Positions 17,143 to 26,029 of a DNA stretch of 56,100 bases are shown piece by piece. The DNA comes from Candidatus Poribacteria bacterium (GTDB lineage Bacteria > Poribacteria > WGA-4E > WGA-3G). The first letter of the stretch is position 1. Each line of letters begins with the position of its first letter. A model generated the notes under the pieces. That model was not told where the DNA came from, did not search any database, and saw only the letters and a list, made by a program, of their open reading frames with translations. The stretch lies in contig JAPPCZ010000053.1 in the NCBI GenBank assembly GCA_028824685.1, positions 85,554 to 141,653 on the forward strand, read 5' to 3'. The position numbers were made by a program, and so were the translations under genes.

Positions 17143-17812
17143 GAAACCGCGCCATCTTTGTTGTTGTAGGAGCGATCTCCGAAGCGCGACCCTGTTCAGT
17201 CGGGAATCCAAATCAAGAAATCAACGCTACAAATGCCATTTAGGCGTTCATACCCGACAGACGCCAAAAAGGCGTGTGGCGTTGATTTGGGGGAATGACT
17301 AAAGACGAATGCGCTTGGTAGAATACGCGTTTGGTATTCTACATGATTCGCCATGATTCATACCGTTGATTTCTTGATTTCTTGATTTGGCGTTTTGGAA
17401 ACGCGCTTTGCTATCATCTGAATCGCGGATTGCACAGATTTCACGGATTATCCTATCGGACGCTGATACACACATCCAAGAAAAATAAACAGAAGATGTA
17501 TACACGTATAATTGTATACACGTATACATGTCGGGTGTCGCTGCGCTCTACCCATAGGCGTCAATTTAGCGTCTAATCTTTCTTGTTGGAGGACTTTGGA
17601 AGTCCGATGCATAGTAGCAGGCACGCTCCGCGTGCCGTCCGCCCGTAAAAAGGTTACGGCACACGGAGTGTGCCTACTACTTTGCAGACATCATTTATCG
17701 GGGTTGAAAACCCGGGGAATCATGTAGAATACCATACGCGTATTCTGCCAAGCGCATTCTACCAAAGGCATTCATACCGTTGATTTACTCCAACAATGGG
17801 ATATATTCTTAA
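17143..17812. repeat. Repeat cluster downstream of the capsid gene
   Basis: No gene is supported. It contains a GTAGGAGCGATCTCC half-element (about 17166-17215), several GAATGCC/GTTGATTTGG palindrome fragments, a GTATACACGTATACATG palindrome (about 17497-17530) and an inverted GTAGCAGGCACGC...GTGTGCCTACTAC element at 17614-17680. Confidence 0.65.
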
Positions 17813-19165
17813 CTAAACGATGTTGAGATCGGTATCGGCTGCCTGTGCGTTGAGGTCAACGATATAGATCGCTTTCTTCGGTTGATACGAAATCCAACCC
17901 CAAATCTCTGAGCAGACAATATATTCAACCTGCTTGAGCATATCCCGCGTGGTTTCAATGATGTCCGTGTTCATCTGCGAGACATATTCAACCGCTTTGC
18001 GTTTGTCGTAGACGACCATAGCGTTATGTTTTGCACCGTCCGTGCCGACCTGAATTCTCTCTTCAAGATAGTCGTGCCATCCGATACGGATACCTTGTGA
18101 AAGCTGATTCATCACGGCATACTGCCCACCGAACCCGCTGGAAACAGCGTTTTGACGTTCTACCATTGAGGTTAGCATCACATTGGTATCGCCTATTTTT
18201 GCCAACTGCAGATTGGTAATGTCTTGGTCAACACCGATAACTGATGTCATCATATAGCCGCGTTTGAATTTCTTTTGGAGATTTAGCCACGCTTCAGCCG
18301 TGATCTTACCTGCTGTGGCGGTAGCGTCCAAATCCACAAGTTTGATGATGTTGCCGCCGAGATTGGTACCACCAGCCCCTTTGAGCATCACCTCAAGCCC
18401 TTCGTCTACCTTTGCCACGATGCGCTGCACAGCGATCTGTTCAACGTGTTCCACCGCTTTGTCAATGAATTCAACTTCGCGGAGATGTTCGTAAGTGAAA
18501 GGGATTGCGAGCATCCGTTTTTTGAGTTGGATCGGACGTTCAGAGGTATCAAAAGATGCCATCGGTGGATCGGCAGCTGCGGAGCGGCGTTCTTCACGGA
18601 AAGCATTTTCATCGTATTTCAGGATAGTTGCGCGATAGTCGGTTTTGCTGGTATCTGCCATGCGGGTGGTGAGTTCTTCCAGTGTGATGTCCACCTCCAC
18701 ATCCTGATCCCAATGTGCTAACGCATCGTAATAAGGCGTGAGCGTTGCGCCGGGTGGTGTGTCGTGGATACCTTGAAAAGTGCCAGCGCGTTCCCATCGG
18801 GTGCGGCGTTCTTCGCGCCGTGCTGCCCCTTCTAACTGCGGTCTGTAGGAGATGCTACGATACGCATTGAGGCACATCTCTTTGAGTGCGAATTCTTTGG
18901 CAGGGTCGCCGATGACATCTTCGCATCTTGTGGGCCAAATACCGGCGGCGGGGTTGCACGTTGTCGTCATATTGAGGTCTTCGAGAACGACCTCCATCGC
19001 AGACAACCGCACATCGTCCGCACCGAGTTCTTCATCTTTTTCTGGGTCGTATTGTGAGTCGAGATAGGCAGAAAACGGCATACCCGCCTCTGCGGCTTCC
19101 TCCGCGAGCGCGGTGCGTTGGTTGTGATACCTATCTATGAGTTCTCTTGTTGTGAGTAAAGGCAT
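17813..19165 (-). CDS. Major capsid protein (HK97-type)
   Basis: The 450-residue protein forms the phage head shell. It shows a helical N-terminal region (TTRELIDRYHNQRTALAEEA), an extended segment rich in charged residues, and a C-terminal half with the pattern of HK97-fold capsids. That half holds an RPIQLKKRMLAIPFTYEHLR strand-helix, a long helix EFIDKAVEHVEQIAVQRIVAKVDE followed by GTN, and a VVYDKRKAVEYVSQMNTD segment near the end. The ATG at 19165 is chosen because AAGGAGA lies 7 bp upstream; an upstream in-frame ATG at 19210 falls in a repeat. Module E5 drives it. The protease gene is 9 kb away on the other strand, an unusual arrangement. Confidence 0.78.
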   Translation of the reverse strand: MPLLTTRELIDRYHNQRTALAEEAAEAGMPFSAYLDSQYDPEKDEELGADDVRLSAMEVVLEDLNMTTTCNPAAGIWPTRCEDVIGDPAKEFALKEMCLNAYRSISYRPQLEGAARREERRTRWERAGTFQGIHDTPPGATLTPYYDALAHWDQDVEVDITLEELTTRMADTSKTDYRATILKYDENAFREERRSAAADPPMASFDTSERPIQLKKRMLAIPFTYEHLREVEFIDKAVEHVEQIAVQRIVAKVDEGLEVMLKGAGGTNLGGNIIKLVDLDATATAGKITAEAWLNLQKKFKRGYMMTSVIGVDQDITNLQLAKIGDTNVMLTSMVERQNAVSSGFGGQYAVMNQLSQGIRIGWHDYLEERIQVGTDGAKHNAMVVYDKRKAVEYVSQMNTDIIETTRDMLKQVEYIVCSEIWGWISYQPKKAIYIVDLNAQAADTDLNIV

Positions 19166-19288
19166 TCTATTTCTCCTTCTTGTAGCGCAAACTTTCAGTT
19201 TGCGTAGCATAACGGCACAAACTAAAAGTTTGTGCTACAAAACGTTGTTATTGGCTTTCAGTTCCTCTTGTGGGATTGCCATGTAGAT

Positions 19289-19366
19289 AGTATATCTGAA
19301 GGGGGGCAGGTATCTGAAACGAAACGGGTGGTGTGAACAATAGATTTCCAATAGATACGCAATAGG
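19289..19366 (-). promoter_or_regulatory. Triple-CTATTG promoter module E5 (capsid)
   Basis: Read leftward, three perfect CTATTG sites start at 19365, 19354 and 19343. TATACT starts at 19294, 49 bp after the third. It is divergent from leader B copy 2. Confidence 0.72.
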
Positions 19367-19464
19367 TTTGCGGGGAAATGGATTTCAGTTATCAGTGGTA
19401 GACACGTTTTGTAAACGCGCTGTGTTGTCTGAACCAGGATTATACATTTGCGGAAATAAAGGGA

Positions 19465-19590
19465 CATGTTAGAATCTGTTTAATCGTCAAAAATTGCCTC
19501 AATTTTATTAAAATCCTACAAATTTCGCTAAAATTACCTTAAAATTTATATTTTTTGCTTGCTTTTAAAAAAAAACATGATAAACTATTA
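19465..19590 (+). promoter_or_regulatory. AT-rich promoter region B, copy 2
   Basis: This repeats 14225-14340 with few changes: spaced AAAATT/AATTTT tracts, TTGCTT at 19555-19560 and a -10-like TAAACT/TATTACTATA. The spacer is three bases longer than in copy 1, so the exact -10 is uncertain. Confidence 0.5.
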
Positions 19591-19594
19591 CTAT

Positions 19595-19727
19595 ACAGTC
19601 AATGACATAACATAATATATATATAAAATATATATTATGTTAATGACTTAAAATTGGTTATTTTGTAAGACAATGTGATAATACTTGGTTTAAATGAGCA
19701 AAGGCGTGTCATCACAAAAGGAGGTTT
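19595..19727 (+). ncRNA. Leader B copy 2 with long AT hairpin
   Basis: The stem AACATAATATATAT (19609-19622) pairs perfectly over 14 bp with 19628-19641 around an ATAAA loop. The following 85 bases match copy 1 almost exactly through the ribosome binding site. Confidence 0.5.
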
Positions 19728-19730
19728 CCG

Positions 19731-20351
19731 ATGTTCCGTGATTTTCTTACCAATAAATGGGTTCTGGGTGGCGTTGGCTTTCTGATAGTGCTATCTATTG
19801 CGTGTGTGCTGTGGTATCAGCACGATACCGCACCCTACAGAAAAGCGGCAGCCGAGGCAGAAGAACTGCTACGCCAATCGGAACTTTCTAAGGAGTCCGA
19901 GAAAAAAATTGAGACGGAACCAGCATCTAAACCTATTGTGGAAAGCGAGGCGAAAACAACCGCACATCAATATACAGGACGAGAGGATAAACATTTGAAC
20001 ATTCCACCAAGCAACACTGATGCGTGGATACAAAGTCGCTCCCAACGTGATCCACAAAACACAATTTATGATGAAGAGGACTTGATTGAAGCAGCCCAAA
20101 ATACAAACGATCCAATAGTTCAGGCAGAACTCCTTCACGCCCAACTCATAAAAACATTTGGAGACCGTCCTGAAGTTCATACCATCAGGCAATACCAAAT
20201 AGATACCGCCAATGGAATACCTTCGAACGTAGACAAACAAATTGAGTATCTTGAAGCACATTATGCACTTTTCAAAGATGAAAGTTTTCTACAGGCGATT
20301 GAAGAAATACGACAATCCCAAAAAGACGGTGTAACAATTATTTTTAAATGA
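19731..20351 (+). CDS. Membrane-anchored moron protein with one GDxPxVH repeat
   Basis: The 206-residue protein has the family N-terminus (FLTNKWVLGGVGFLIVLSIA, about 5-24; WYQHDTAPYRKAAAEAEELL). After a charged stalk comes one copy of a repeat also seen at 20364 and 28396: AQLIKTFGDRPEVHTIRQYQ, GIPSNVDKQIEYLEAHYALF (about 140-185). The repeat is helical in appearance, with GDxPxVH at the turn, like a two-helix repeat. The gene starts the third moron operon, behind leader B copy 2, with AAAGGAGG before the ATG; the next gene begins 12 bp after its stop. Function unknown. Confidence 0.65.
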   Translation: MFRDFLTNKWVLGGVGFLIVLSIACVLWYQHDTAPYRKAAAEAEELLRQSELSKESEKKIETEPASKPIVESEAKTTAHQYTGREDKHLNIPPSNTDAWIQSRSQRDPQNTIYDEEDLIEAAQNTNDPIVQAELLHAQLIKTFGDRPEVHTIRQYQIDTANGIPSNVDKQIEYLEAHYALFKDESFLQAIEEIRQSQKDGVTIIFK

Positions 20352-20363
20352 AAGGAGATCTTA

Positions 20364-21341
20364 ATGAAAACCTATCTACCATACCTTGCGTTATTTCCGC
20401 TTTTCTTTTTATTTATCAGTTGTGCGGAAACAGAAGATGTCAAAATGGGAAGCACAGATGGAGCAGACCTACTGCTACGTATTGAATCCCTTGTTGAACA
20501 ACTTGAGAATTTGGAAATAGGCGTTCCCGAAGACTGGGAACAGACGAAAGACCCGGTTGAACGCGCAGCTTACGCCCGGTTCATGTTCAGCACAGGGATA
20601 ATACCGATTTCCTTAGATCTCAGCGACATCAACCCATATCTAAATGATAGATTTATCCTATCTGAATACTATCCAAATGATAGAATTATCCAAACTGAAT
20701 ACTATCGGGTAGTACTCATCAAGCGATTCGGAGACATCCCACAGGTGCATACCCTCGCAGATTATACCCTCAAAGTGTTACTGGGTATCCTTTCAACAGA
20801 CACGGAACTGAATGCCGTTGTGAAGGCACATGCATTCCTATTCCCAGATAGCCCAAAGCTGGTAGTTGATGACGGAGAGATACACAATCTTCAGCAGAGA
20901 ACACGCACTGAGGAGCTACTTGCAGTGGCAAAGCTCCGAAAAGAAGACCCGCAGAAATGGGTAGACCACAATCGCGCACAACTTATCAAGGAACACGGAG
21001 ATACACCGGACGTTCGCATGATTACAGACTTTATGGAGAAAATTGAATTGGGGCATCCAATAACCGAGGCAGAATATGAAACGTATCTCGCCAAACTTGA
21101 AGAACTCCAACCAGGGTGGCTCACACGAGATCAAAACTACGTAAAACTTGAAGCCAAAGATCAACTCGGTATTTGGATGCGAGATTTAGAACGGTGTACC
21201 CTTGAGTCGTATCGTTTGGCAAAAGCGAACGGCACCCCGTTCGATATGATCCTCTCGGATCTCAACGAGGAACACCCGCTTTGTCAGTCAGTAAAGCGCG
21301 GTGCAATTATAACATCTATTAACAACATAGGAAACAAATAA
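20364..21341 (+). CDS. Lipoprotein with two GDxPxVH repeats
   Basis: The 325-residue protein has a lipoprotein signal (ALFPLFFLFISC, Cys20). The mature part is helical. Two copies of the repeat are visible: YRVVLIKRFGDIPQVHTLADY at 114-134 continuing to AHAFLFPD (162), and RAQLIKEHGDTPDVRMITDF at 204-223 continuing to YLAKLEELQPG (251). An additional N-terminal helical region (33-110) and a C-terminal helix with two cysteines (ERCTLESY, HPLCQSV) flank them. It is the second gene of its operon, after the anchored protein that carries one copy of the same repeat, so the two may act together at the envelope. AAAGGAG precedes the start. Confidence 0.6.
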   Translation: MKTYLPYLALFPLFFLFISCAETEDVKMGSTDGADLLLRIESLVEQLENLEIGVPEDWEQTKDPVERAAYARFMFSTGIIPISLDLSDINPYLNDRFILSEYYPNDRIIQTEYYRVVLIKRFGDIPQVHTLADYTLKVLLGILSTDTELNAVVKAHAFLFPDSPKLVVDDGEIHNLQQRTRTEELLAVAKLRKEDPQKWVDHNRAQLIKEHGDTPDVRMITDFMEKIELGHPITEAEYETYLAKLEELQPGWLTRDQNYVKLEAKDQLGIWMRDLERCTLESYRLAKANGTPFDMILSDLNEEHPLCQSVKRGAIITSINNIGNK

Positions 21342-21410
21342 AGGCAAAACATTTATCAATGGGATAGGTGTCGTCTTTATTCATTCCTCATTTCTAAAGG
21401 AGAATCAACC

Positions 21411-21848
21411 ATGTTTAAACATGTAAAAAATCACACAATTACGAGTCTTCTTGTATTTGTGTTTGTATTTACTTGCGTAACCGCGTCGTTTGTCATAATT
21501 GAGACAGCACACGCAGATAACAATATCGTCTATAAACACATAGAAATTACATATTACCACTGCACAACAGCAGAATTTGGTGGAACCCCTATTTATTCAA
21601 AATGTGTAACGAGGGAAGATGGGATGGAAGATGATGATCATCCAGAAGACACTAAAGAGGAAATATGGGGGCCCAAACCTGTGTATGAGTGGAGATGGTG
21701 GCCGTGGCCTCCACACAGGGTCCTTATAGGGTATAAGGACGAACTTTTGGCAGTGATACCCGTGCATACAGATCACGAGTATACAATTATCTGGGATCCA
21801 ACTGTAATAATTCGAAAAACATGGCCAACACATTGGAAGTGCCGCTAA
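21411..21848 (+). CDS. Secreted small protein, Trp/Cys-containing
   Basis: The 145-residue protein has a long signal peptide (TITSLLVFVFVFTCVTASFVI, cleavage probably after AHA at about 36). The mature part is short, beta-rich and aromatic (YEWRWWPWPPHRVLIGYKD), with cysteines in YYHCTT, YSKCVT and HWKCR and an acidic EDDDHPEDTKEE loop. It is the third gene of the operon, 69 bp after the lipoprotein gene, with AAAGGAG upstream. A terminator follows at 21911. No family is recognised. Confidence 0.55.
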   Translation: MFKHVKNHTITSLLVFVFVFTCVTASFVIIETAHADNNIVYKHIEITYYHCTTAEFGGTPIYSKCVTREDGMEDDDHPEDTKEEIWGPKPVYEWRWWPWPPHRVLIGYKDELLAVIPVHTDHEYTIIWDPTVIIRKTWPTHWKCR

Positions 21849-21910
21849 CAACAGAATTTCACTTGTTTAGTGTTTGACTTGTTCGGCGTTCAGTGTAAAC
21901 TTAAACCTAT

Positions 21911-21947
21911 CGGCAGGTAACCTATGCGTTACCTGCCGATTTCTTTT
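21911..21947 (+). terminator. Rho-independent terminator, GGCAGGTAACC variant
   Basis: CGGCAGGTAAC pairs with GTTACCTGCCG around CTATGC, followed by ATTTCTTTT. It closes the 19731-21848 operon. Paired base changes relative to the other terminators preserve the stem. Confidence 0.8.
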
Positions 21948-22215
21948 GCTGTGCGTTAGTTGTGGAACTGCTTTGTAGCGCAAACTGTCAGTTTGCGTAG
22001 CATAATGGCACAAACTAAAAGGTTATGCTACATAAGGTATAATAATCCTGAGAATTTCGGTTCAGACGATTCAACCCAACTGCAGCTTCAACTCCTCCGC
22101 AAACCCGATATGAAACACAATCATATCGAAACTATACCGAAAATTGTCGTCCGTCACCCGCGGACAGAACAGCTCACACGGGCGTTTACCGAACTTACAA
22201 CTGGCAAAATAGAGG
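21948..22215. other. REP plus possible frameshift extension of the chaperone gene
   Basis: A GTAGCGCAAACTGTCAGTTTGCG / CACAAACTAAAAGGTTATGC REP pair lies at about 21973-22034. The remaining 22071-22215 stays open on the minus strand in a frame overlapping the end of the chaperone gene and could be its frameshift extension. Confidence 0.4.
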
Positions 22216-22755
22216 TTAATCAGGTGTGCCTTCCCCGTCTCTGTCTGGCTCCACATCCGGAAACCGATTGAGCCGATCTGCCCCCTCCTGCGGCGTGTTG
22301 ACGACTTGATACGCCTCAAACAGCGCATCTAACATCGTATCGGATACATCTTCAATGGGGTGTCCATCGCCGTATCCCTTGTAAGAAAAAGGTGGTTTGA
22401 TGACATGCGATGCCACCATAATTCGCCTAAAATCCCTGTTCGTGCGGTCTACTTCAGCGATCTCTTCGTCCGTGAACGCTCGGTTCGGATTGTTCTCTAC
22501 CCGTTCCTTTAGCGCATAGACTTCGGGTGTGCGGTCTAACAGAAGTGCCGCTGTCAATGGCGACCCGCGCAACACCTCTACCTGAAATGTTTGTCCTTCA
22601 ATGTCAATTTCAACGAGTGCGCTGCGTTTGTAGTCGCTTTCCAGCACGGCAGTATCTAACACTGGGGCTGAAGATGTTTCGCCATCGTCCAATAGACGGG
22701 CTTGTCGCACGGCTTTGAGTTGTTCGTCTATCTGTTCTTGTATTTCTTTGTCCAT
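22216..22755 (-). CDS. Putative tail assembly chaperone
   Basis: The 179-residue soluble protein is acidic at both ends. The core (ALVEIDIEGQTFQVEVLRGS, DRTPEVYALKERVENNPNR, FTDEEIAEVDRTNRDFRRIMVASHVIKPPF) resembles the 'tail assembly chaperone' proteins that coat the tape measure protein before tail tube polymerisation. Such genes usually lie directly after the tail tube gene, as here (tube at 22995-24377), and just before the tape measure gene; here the tape measure is 17 kb further on. A second reading frame (22071-22328, minus) overlaps the 3' end and could extend it by a frameshift at GGGGAAG. The call rests on position and composition. Confidence 0.5.
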   Translation of the reverse strand: MDKEIQEQIDEQLKAVRQARLLDDGETSSAPVLDTAVLESDYKRSALVEIDIEGQTFQVEVLRGSPLTAALLLDRTPEVYALKERVENNPNRAFTDEEIAEVDRTNRDFRRIMVASHVIKPPFSYKGYGDGHPIEDVSDTMLDALFEAYQVVNTPQEGADRLNRFPDVEPDRDGEGTPD

Positions 22756-22994
22756 TCAATACCTCCTGTTTTGGTTGTCGGCTATCAGTGGTGGTTCGTA
22801 GGTCGGGTAGAGCGAAGCGAAACCCGACAAAACACTGACACCTCTGGCAGGCGCGTTTTGTAAACGCGCCCAACCTCCACGGTAGGCGAGATTTCCTAAC
22901 CTCGCTGGCAACCTACAGATTCGGTGCGGTTAGAAACTGCACCTACCAGGGGAAATACATGTCGGGTTTCGCAAGCTCTACCCGACCTACAAGT
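22756..22994. repeat. REP elements between tail tube and chaperone genes
   Basis: Two GTAGGTCGGG REP halves (about 22798-22830 and 22961-22992) flank a GGCGCGTTTTGTAAACGCGCC palindrome. A CGGCTATCAGTGGT tract lies next to the chaperone start. Confidence 0.6.
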
Positions 22995-24377
22995 CTATGC
23001 TGGCGTATCCTTAACAATCTCAATTTCAATTTCATCAGGCTTATCGTCACTCAAAGGAACACCTTTGAACGCCAACTCTCGCGTAATCGGACCGCGGCTA
23101 TCAACACCAATCCGAGGTGATGCTGTCAAATAACTCACAGGCATAGAGAACGTTTGGCTAAACTCTTTACCGATTTCGTTCCAGTAGTAGCAAGATGCCT
23201 TCAACTGCCGTGCAGCATTATCCTGAAATACCTCTGCCCATCTATCCTTGGACTCATCAAATTCATAGTAGACGGTCGCGTTGAGCGTAACGTTTCGGCG
23301 TTCCCCTGTCGGTGCGACGGGCAACCGAAATCGGTTTGCCTTGATACCGGGCAGAAAATCGAGGTTCTGATTGATATTCAATGTAAGGTTCGTAAAAATG
23401 AGACACGCGTCCTCAACCTCAAGCAGTCCGCCCCAGTTCGGATAAAAGACATCGGGAACGAATGGCTTATCTTTGAGAGCATTTGTGATTTTAGGGGCTT
23501 CACCGACCGTCCCAATTTCTTTAAACGGACTAAATTTTTGTGCGAGGATATCCATACTCAATCGGACATTTTCACCGATTGTCAACGTAGAGTTCACAGG
23601 CACAGCCCCTTCCGCGACCGCAGGCACTTTGCCACGCACCATCTGCATCGTCCAGCCCGGAAAAATATCATCTTTGTTCTTGTAGACAAATTTGCTTTGC
23701 GCTGGCATAGAATTGATCGTTGTTTCAACATTTTCTAACGTTTCATTAGTGAATGTTACCTTATCCACCCGCGCAAAATACTTCGTCGTTGTCGCAACAC
23801 CACTATCAAATGTAAGTCCCTCCTCTTTCATTGGAATGAGCGCATCTGATTCTAATCCGACACGTCGTTGTCCTTCGACTGAAACTTTACCGAGAGTGGC
23901 ATCCGCAGGTAGCGGATGATTCGCCACATCGGTACTTGTAAGTGCTATCGCAAGCTTCCCCGGTATTTTGGGTGCTGTAAACGGATCGTCATCAGTTACG
24001 CGGACAATTTCTTCTTTGAAAGCAGCTTTTTCGTAAACTTTAGTATCCGCGATAGCTGTAATTGTCGGAGCATCACCTTCACTACTCGGTTCATCGCTAT
24101 TGATAATCGCACGCCAAAACTCGTCCATCTGATCAATATACAGTTGTGTTTCGATGGGACCGCTCCCCCAGAGTTGTCCCTGTTGGTCACGCGTATCGGA
24201 GCGTCTGCCTGCGATCGCTTCACTTGCTTGCAGTTCCGAGTCGAGTTCCAGTCCGAGAGAGGTAAACGGGAATCGGTGTTGCACAAAATTGTCTACCTCT
24301 TCTACTGGTGTTTCATTATCTGTTTGCCTTGCAATGGCGAACCATGAGTTATCGCCAAGACGCGGTATAAATGCCAT
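22995..24377 (-). CDS. Major tail tube protein
   Basis: The 460-residue soluble protein is beta-rich, with acidic turns and no signal peptide. The opening (MAFIPRLGDNSWFAIARQT) and phrases such as ELDSELQASEAIAGRRSDTR, a QGQLWGSGPIETQLYIDQMD segment and EDACLIFTNLTLNINQNLDF are typical of large siphovirus tail tube proteins, which stack as hexamer rings around the tape measure. It is longer than the common 180-300 residues, suggesting an extra domain (middle region about 170-320 may be an inserted Ig-like part). AAGGAG precedes the ATG. Module E6 (24530-24606) drives it, with TCAGTTATCAG tracts between. Confidence 0.65.
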   Translation of the reverse strand: MAFIPRLGDNSWFAIARQTDNETPVEEVDNFVQHRFPFTSLGLELDSELQASEAIAGRRSDTRDQQGQLWGSGPIETQLYIDQMDEFWRAIINSDEPSSEGDAPTITAIADTKVYEKAAFKEEIVRVTDDDPFTAPKIPGKLAIALTSTDVANHPLPADATLGKVSVEGQRRVGLESDALIPMKEEGLTFDSGVATTTKYFARVDKVTFTNETLENVETTINSMPAQSKFVYKNKDDIFPGWTMQMVRGKVPAVAEGAVPVNSTLTIGENVRLSMDILAQKFSPFKEIGTVGEAPKITNALKDKPFVPDVFYPNWGGLLEVEDACLIFTNLTLNINQNLDFLPGIKANRFRLPVAPTGERRNVTLNATVYYEFDESKDRWAEVFQDNAARQLKASCYYWNEIGKEFSQTFSMPVSYLTASPRIGVDSRGPITRELAFKGVPLSDDKPDEIEIEIVKDTPA

Positions 24378-24529
24378 TTTTATTTCTCCTTTTATCAGTT
24401 ATCAGGGAATAGTTATCAGTTTTCAGAGGCATAGTTTTCAGTTATCAGTAGTCAGTTTTCAGTTAAGAGGAGTCCTCTTTCTGGCTACTGACTACTGACC
24501 ACTGACCACTGATAACTGAAAACTACAAC

Positions 24530-24606
24530 AGTATATCTTATGAGGAACGAACATCTGAAAGGAATTGAAGGGTGTGAACAATATATTTCCAATAGATACA
24601 CAATAG
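24530..24606 (-). promoter_or_regulatory. Triple-CTATTG promoter module E6 (tail tube)
   Basis: Read leftward, the sites start at 24606 (CTATTG), 24595 (CTATTG) and 24584 (ATATTG). TATACT starts at 24535, 49 bp after the third. Confidence 0.7.
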
Positions 24607-24683
24607 GTTTACGGGGAAATGGTTTTCAGTTATCAGTAGGCGGTAGCCGATCGGAGCGTTTTGGAAACACACTTGACAGAGTG

Positions 24684-24711
24684 TTTACATATTTTTAGAT
24701 TTTGCTATAAT
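24684..24711 (+). promoter_or_regulatory. Sigma70-like promoter of the 24737 gene
   Basis: TTTACA (24684-24689) and TATAAT (24706-24711) are separated by 16 bp. A start near 24718 gives a very short leader, unlike the long leaders of the other moron operons. Confidence 0.6.
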
Positions 24712-24736
24712 TAGTTCATATAAAGGAGGTTCAAAG

Positions 24737-25519
24737 ATGAGTCGTAAATTCTTCAACAAGCGAAGGGTCCTGTCCTGGATTGTCTTTTTTGTGGTGTTTA
24801 TACCTGCCTATATGTTAGCGATGCGATACAACGATATCAAAGAGGAGAGACGCGGAGAGGCAGAACGACATCAACACAAAGAGAAAGTTAAAGCGGAGGT
24901 GCTGCGTCGCCAATCGGAAAAAGAGAAATCTAAGACTGGCAGCGAGACTGAACTCGCTGATGCACCTACGGATAGCGTCAACCCATCGGAGAACACCGAG
25001 CCAACCCAGGCACAAAACGGAACCGATCCGCCTATAACTCCGATTACCGAAGGTCCCTTCAAAGGCATGACATACATAGAGGCGCAGAAACTTCCAGAAT
25101 GGCATACTCTAAGTAGAGAATTATCCCAAAGGTATGAGGAATATTCAAAAAAATCGAGAATCCGTACCCACGCACTTCTTACAAAGAAAAAGGATAGACT
25201 TCCAGTAATACTCTCGGTTTTTCCGCTACTTTCGTCGGAACAACTCAAATATGCGCGTGAAAACGCATTGAATAGCATGGCAGCCGAAGATGTAGAATTT
25301 CTATTCAATGCGTTAGCCGAGATCTCAAATACAAAGACGGCAGAGCAGGTCGCTGAAGAAGTGAAGGGAATTATCACTCACTGGGAAGCATACGATATAA
25401 TAGGCTGGGAACTGGATGTGGAATCGGAACAAATCCAGCAAGGACAGAGAGAACTCTACGGCGCGGAAGAATGGGAAAGACTTTTAGAAGAAGCCAGGGA
25501 AAGATTTGAAAAAAATTGA
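24737..25519 (+). CDS. Membrane-anchored moron protein, divergent member
   Basis: The 260-residue protein has one N-terminal membrane helix (VLSWIVFFVVFIPAYMLAM, about 11-29), a charged coiled segment (NDIKEERRGEAERHQHKEKV, RRQSEKEKSK), a Thr/Pro/Glu-rich stalk (about 70-100) and a helical C-terminal domain (about 105-260). The N-terminus is a distant relative of the NKWVLGGVGF set (MSRKFFNKRRVL compared with MSRDILTNKWVL). The domain after ITEGPFKGMTYIEAQKLPEW is unlike the others. It stands alone, with its own promoter and no visible terminator hairpin. AAAGGAGG precedes the ATG. Function unknown. Confidence 0.6.
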   Translation: MSRKFFNKRRVLSWIVFFVVFIPAYMLAMRYNDIKEERRGEAERHQHKEKVKAEVLRRQSEKEKSKTGSETELADAPTDSVNPSENTEPTQAQNGTDPPITPITEGPFKGMTYIEAQKLPEWHTLSRELSQRYEEYSKKSRIRTHALLTKKKDRLPVILSVFPLLSSEQLKYARENALNSMAAEDVEFLFNALAEISNTKTAEQVAEEVKGIITHWEAYDIIGWELDVESEQIQQGQRELYGAEEWERLLEEARERFEKN

Positions 25520-26029
25520 TCAACTGGACCGTCCATTTTTACTTGTAAATATAGTTGCCAGTATTGGAATTGTCTATTTTATAGTAAATTACGTAAATAA
25601 GTTCACATATATTCTGTAGGAGCGATCTCCGAATCGCGACTAAAGCCACTCGTAGTCGGGAATCGGAGTTCCCTCCTACAGTTCTGATGTAAGTTAATTG
25701 TAAATCCACTATATTATCGTTCGCTGGTGATCTATAGGTTGGATAGAACAACGTGAAACCCCATAAATGTCAATTTAAGGAATCTTCGATTACATGAACC
25801 TTCTTTAGTCCCGTAGGGACGATATGTTTATAGAAAAACGGTGAACACACGCTCTTTAGTCCCGTAGGGACGATATGTAAAAATATGTCGTTGGGATAAA
25901 CATATCGTCCCTACCAAATCAACGCCAAATGCGCTTTTGGCATTTGGCGGGACTGAAGACACTGCCACAATGGATTTATCCCTTAAATTGATGCCTATGA
26001 ATTTTGCTCTGCTCTACCCGACCTACAAG
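25520..26029. repeat. Repeat cluster with a filled mini-insertion site
   Basis: No gene is supported. It contains a GTAGGAGCGATCTCC...GGAGTTCCCTCCTAC REPIN (25616-25681) and GTCCCGTAGGGACGATATG repeats (about 25810-25960), one of them split by a 34-nt insert at 25915-25948. Confidence 0.7.
25915..25948. mobile_element. 34-nt palindromic mini-insertion
   Basis: CAAATCAACGCCAAATGC...GGCATTTGGC splits CGTCCCTAC|GGGACTGAAG. The empty form CGTCCCTACGGGACT is seen at about 27093 and 34966. Confidence 0.65.

Noticed and set aside
19165..19210. Start of the capsid gene at 19210
   Set aside because: It is inside a GCGCAAACT REP; ATG at 19165 has a proper AAGGAGA.
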